The notes under the pieces were generated by a model. It saw only the letters and a program-made list of their open reading frames with translations, did not search any database and was not told where the DNA came from. Shown one piece after another: positions 60,701 through 64,000 of a stretch of 64,000 bases of DNA. The DNA is from Elysia crispata (lineage: Eukaryota; Mollusca; Gastropoda; Plakobranchidae), in contig JAWDGP010002624.1 of NCBI GenBank assembly GCA_033675545.1, positions 1,141,001 through 1,205,000 of the forward strand, written 5' to 3'. The translations under genes and the position numbers were made by a program. Each line of letters opens with the position of its first letter. The stretch's first letter is position 1.

Positions 60701-62640
60701 TCATCATGTATTTCATGGTTTTTATTTATATTTTCAAAAAGATAAAGATAAGCTTTATTTATCATTGAAAACTATTAAATTGTGTTAACAAATGCACTTT
60801 CAACATAAATACATAATGTAAACATAATTTTTCCCTAAGGATCTTTAATCATATAACCTATAAAGCCATGCACAAGTTGTCAATTCCAAGGACTCTCAGT
60901 AATTGTTTTAGCTCATCTATATATATATATGAGATGGAAAAAATGAATGATGAATATTTCCAATTCAGTACCACTATTTGTTGCATTAAAAATCTCTTTG
61001 TCGCCACGAGATAGATAATTTTGATTAAACAATAAGTATTAGAAGGCTTATGTAAAATTTAGTACTTAAGTTGTCAGTTACATGTTAACTTTGTTGATAT
61101 GGAGAAATAATTATAATTACTTAAAACTAGGCATTTTTACCCAAAGTCGTACGTTGGCTTACAAAGAGTGTACTACTAGAGCAAAACGGATAATTCTGCA
61201 CTTTCCTAATTTTATCTTTTCAATATGTTTCTCAATACTTATTGTAACATGCTAGGTACAAACAGAAAGTGCCTAGAGGTCCACTATTTTGTGGAAATTC
61301 ATAGCTGTCCATTCATTTTAATAAATTACACCCTCATATTAAAGTGAACTCATATAAATTCTTTTTTAATTGGTTTTTCGAAATACAAAAAAAAATCGTA
61401 TCTTGGAATTTTAGATTTTAAACTGTGGTTTTTTGGTAGTACACACCCATGATTGAGCGCTCCAAATTACACCACACATTGTATAATATCAGTGATTGGG
61501 ACATAGTTTCTCGCTCTCGGTAGCACAGGGGTCCTCGTACATATGGGAAAAACCGTCCTCAGCCGGAGCGGTCTAAAAATTTGGGTAAAGATGAAAAATT
61601 GAAATCAATATCAATAAGCCTATGTAGCCTAAAATGATTATTTTTTTTAAAAGGATAGATCTTTATTTCATACCAATGGCATGAGCTACTTTCAATAAAT
61701 TTATTAATGGTCACTGGTTGAACAAAAGGTGAAAGCCTTAAACGGATAAAATTGTTTTGAAGAGACTTGTATCTTTTATTGAGACGAAAAAAACCCTATA
61801 GTTTAGATGTAAACTTGATTGTAATATAGAATGATGGCTGGAGAACAATCCACTATCTTTGTTATTATTTCTTGTTTGAGCTGCCGTAAGTTCAGTTAAA
61901 ATTTCCAAATTCCACAGCCTAGGATTTATCAAATATAAGATATTCACTCATAAACCGACGTGTGGAAGTTAAGCCATGATTTAATTTTAAGAACATGCTG
62001 CAGTCACTTCCTATAGACATTAGCAAAGAAATAAAACCCATTTGTTAAGGTTGTTGATGGTATTACTAGATGGATGAAAGAGATGTAGATGAAAATCACT
62101 TGAGCAGTTGTGTAAAAAGATAACAATTTCAAATCATTACAAGTTTTAAAAAATTTAGGCTACATCTTGTAGGCCGATCAGTTCCTGCGAGCTTCAACCC
62201 CTGAAAGAAATAACGGAAGAATGGTCAAAAGGATTAAAAAACACCAGAAAAGGACGAGGTATGACTACACTGATGTCTTGGTGGGGCGAAACACAGCCTC
62301 CTAGAACAAAAAAAAAAAATAAATAAATAATTAAGATGGCAAGAGAAGTGAGAGAAACTCTCAAGAATATGGGAAAGTTGCAGATAAAGGCAAAAGTACA
62401 AGCTAGCATTAGCAACAAACGCATTAGCGCATTTTAAAGAAAGAAGGGTACGATGCTCAGGCATACTTAACATCGTTTAGTTGACGGATAACAATATATA
62501 TTTCTAAAGACATTAACTTTTCATGTTACCCATATTGAAAACCACACAAGGGTTCGAAGGGCATTAACGGCTCTTATTAGACGCATTGTGCTCTGGGTAA
62601 AATTCTCTAACTCATGTAATAACTGTAAAGGCTCTAGTGT
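60701..62640. other. Intergenic DNA downstream, nothing recognised
   Basis: A/T-rich with a short (TA)n near 60921-60931. Small open frames exist on the minus strand near 62200-62470, without recognisable protein sequence. Confidence 0.5.
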
Positions 62641-62654
62641 GATAAAGCCTGTTC

Positions 62655-62744
62655 CCTAATTGTAATAGTAGCAGTAGCAACAACAGTAGTGTGAGGAAAA
62701 GTAACAGTAACACCCGCAACAGCAGTTGTAGAAAAAGTAGCAGT

Positions 62745-62778
<34 letters not shown>

Positions 62779-62844
62779 ACACCCGCAACAGCAGTTGTAG
62801 AAAAAGTAGCAGTAGCAGCAGCAGCAGCAGTAGTAGTGGTGGTG

Positions 62845-62914
<70 letters not shown>
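62655..62914. repeat. Trinucleotide repeat block (AGC/AGT/GGT)n with a 69-bp duplication
   Basis: Runs of AGC, AGT and GGT triplets. CACCCGCAACAGCAGTTGTA occurs at 62711 and again at 62780, so a 69-bp unit has duplicated within the block. All frames give low-complexity Ser, Thr/Ala or Val stretches. I read it as a non-coding microsatellite. Confidence 0.85.
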
Positions 62915-63965
62915 CCACTCTAATTGTACTATTCAAGTCAAACATTGTCTGTGTCGATAAGGCAAACTACAGTAAATTCATATTACAATGGTGAGGTCAC
63001 AGGTCGCGTGGGGTCAAGCTTCGGCGATCTCAGTGAACCGCAGCAATGTGTTGTGGGCGTGTTCTATAGCTGCGAAAGAGACTATCAGCTCTGCCACTAC
63101 TCGACAGTGAGTGTGTTGCGAACTTGCGCTCGAGTCGTACACAAGTTTTGTGCAGGCCATCATGTGTTGCGTGGAACCTGTTGATAATCTTGTGGTTCCT
63201 CAGTCTAGAATCTTGACCTCCTTGAGTGGTGGCGTCGCAAGGAATGTAGAGCGGGTTTAGAGATTTCTAAGGATTTATCTAAATCTAGGTTTTTAGTTAA
63301 AGAACTAATAAAAGTCTTGTGCACCAACAGCAAACGTTACCGCTAGAACAGCAATAGTTTCAAATCCGCGTTTGGATAAAAATATTTCACTTGAAAAAGA
63401 CACGACCTTCTTGTAAACAGTTTGGATTTATCCACTAGCAGCGGATTAAAACATTTGGTGAGTTATACAGATCTTGATTTAAATTCTGGATCTAGATCTA
63501 GCTCTAGATCGATTGAAATGAAACTCCTTTGCACTAATCCGCTGTTTCAGATAAATTTTAACGCCACTGCGCTCCCTGTCTATAATCAATGTGCTTGTTT
63601 TTGGGAAGAGTTGAAAACGTAGTAAATAAGTTTTCACATTAAACAAAAATGGTCAATTAATGATTTCTTGTGGATAAAATTCATCCCGTGGGAGTTGAGT
63701 ACGGGTATAAAAGTGCAGCATATCTTTAGTGTTAACGACAACGTTGTGTTGAATGCCGCTTTCCACAGCAAGGCCTAAAAAATAGCAACAACACTTCTGA
63801 AAGCGCAGTTTGCTGTTGCCACTGCTACTCCTACTGCCACTAATGATAACGATGTTTACTAAAAAAAAAAATCAACTGCAATAAAATTAGCTCCAATTAT
63901 TAGGCCTACTATTTATGATACTACAAGTGCAACTAATACATTACTACTGTAAGTACTGCTGCCGG
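62915..63965. other. CpG-richer region, possible start of a downstream gene
   Basis: The part at 62990-63260 is richer in G+C and CpG than anything else downstream of the spectrin gene, and a TATAAAA lies at 63706-63712. An AGATCT/TCTAGA cluster is at 63485-63510. I see no exon that I can assign, so this is only a hint of a promoter. Confidence 0.25.
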
Positions 63966-64000
63966 TATTTCTACTACTGCTCTACTACTACTACCACCAC
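63966..64000. repeat. TAC/CAC trinucleotide tract at the window end
   Basis: CTACTACTACTACCACCAC runs into the window edge. Similar triplets begin near 63820. Confidence 0.7.

Noticed and set aside
62634..62960. Poly-Ser (+) and poly-Thr/Ala (-) frames
   Set aside because: Products of the triplet-repeat block, with no start context, splice sites or non-repetitive domain.
1..64000. Bacterial or phage operons, CRISPR arrays, tRNA or rRNA genes
   Set aside because: No spaced direct repeats, no tRNA-like B box with cloverleaf and no rRNA sequence. The gene is split by spliceosomal introns.

Overview
The window is eukaryotic: about two-thirds A/T, rich in microsatellites, with long introns bounded by GT-AG sites. 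It carries one recognisable gene on the + strand: a complete non-erythroid alpha-spectrin (orthologue of Drosophila alpha-Spec and vertebrate SPTAN1). I assembled it exon by exon. Fifty-three constitutive coding exons run from the ATG at 12544 to the TGA at 58202. They join in frame throughout and give 7236 nt, or 2411 residues, close to the roughly 2415 of the fly protein as I remember it. The protein lacks the vertebrate calpain/calmodulin loop and the SH3i insert, so the source is an invertebrate. The fly-like length, the intron-rich structure and the dispersed AGATCT/TCTAGA clusters suggest a lophotrochozoan, probably a mollusc. That last step is inference.

Layout: 1-12512 is upstream DNA with simple repeats, a 103-bp triplication, no recognised gene, and one intriguing exon-like ORF with a membrane segment at 10681-10903. 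The coding exons of alpha-spectrin occupy 12544-58202. From 58203 comes 3' UTR and then intergenic DNA with AATAAA signals, a trinucleotide-repeat block near 62.7 kb and a CpG-richer stretch near 63 kb that may be the start of another gene.

The protein reads as an N-terminal half repeat (partner of the beta-spectrin C-terminus), about twenty triple-helical spectrin repeats of about 106 residues, an SH3 domain at residues 973-1029, and a C-terminal calmodulin-like region with two EF-hand loops (2275-2286 and 2318-2329). With beta-spectrin it would form the flexible tetramers of the membrane skeleton.

The most interesting content is in the introns: three candidate in-frame cassette exons (27, 78 and 18 nt), of which the 18-nt one matches the position and sequence of the six-residue insert I remember from vertebrate alphaII-spectrin; a GC-AG intron splitting the SH3 domain; a tandem triplication of the splice acceptor of the SH3 exon; and four non-autonomous DNA transposons (one hAT-like, one piggyBac-like, two unassigned) plus a piggyBac-like coding remnant. 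I saw no tRNA, rRNA, CRISPR array or bacterial gene.
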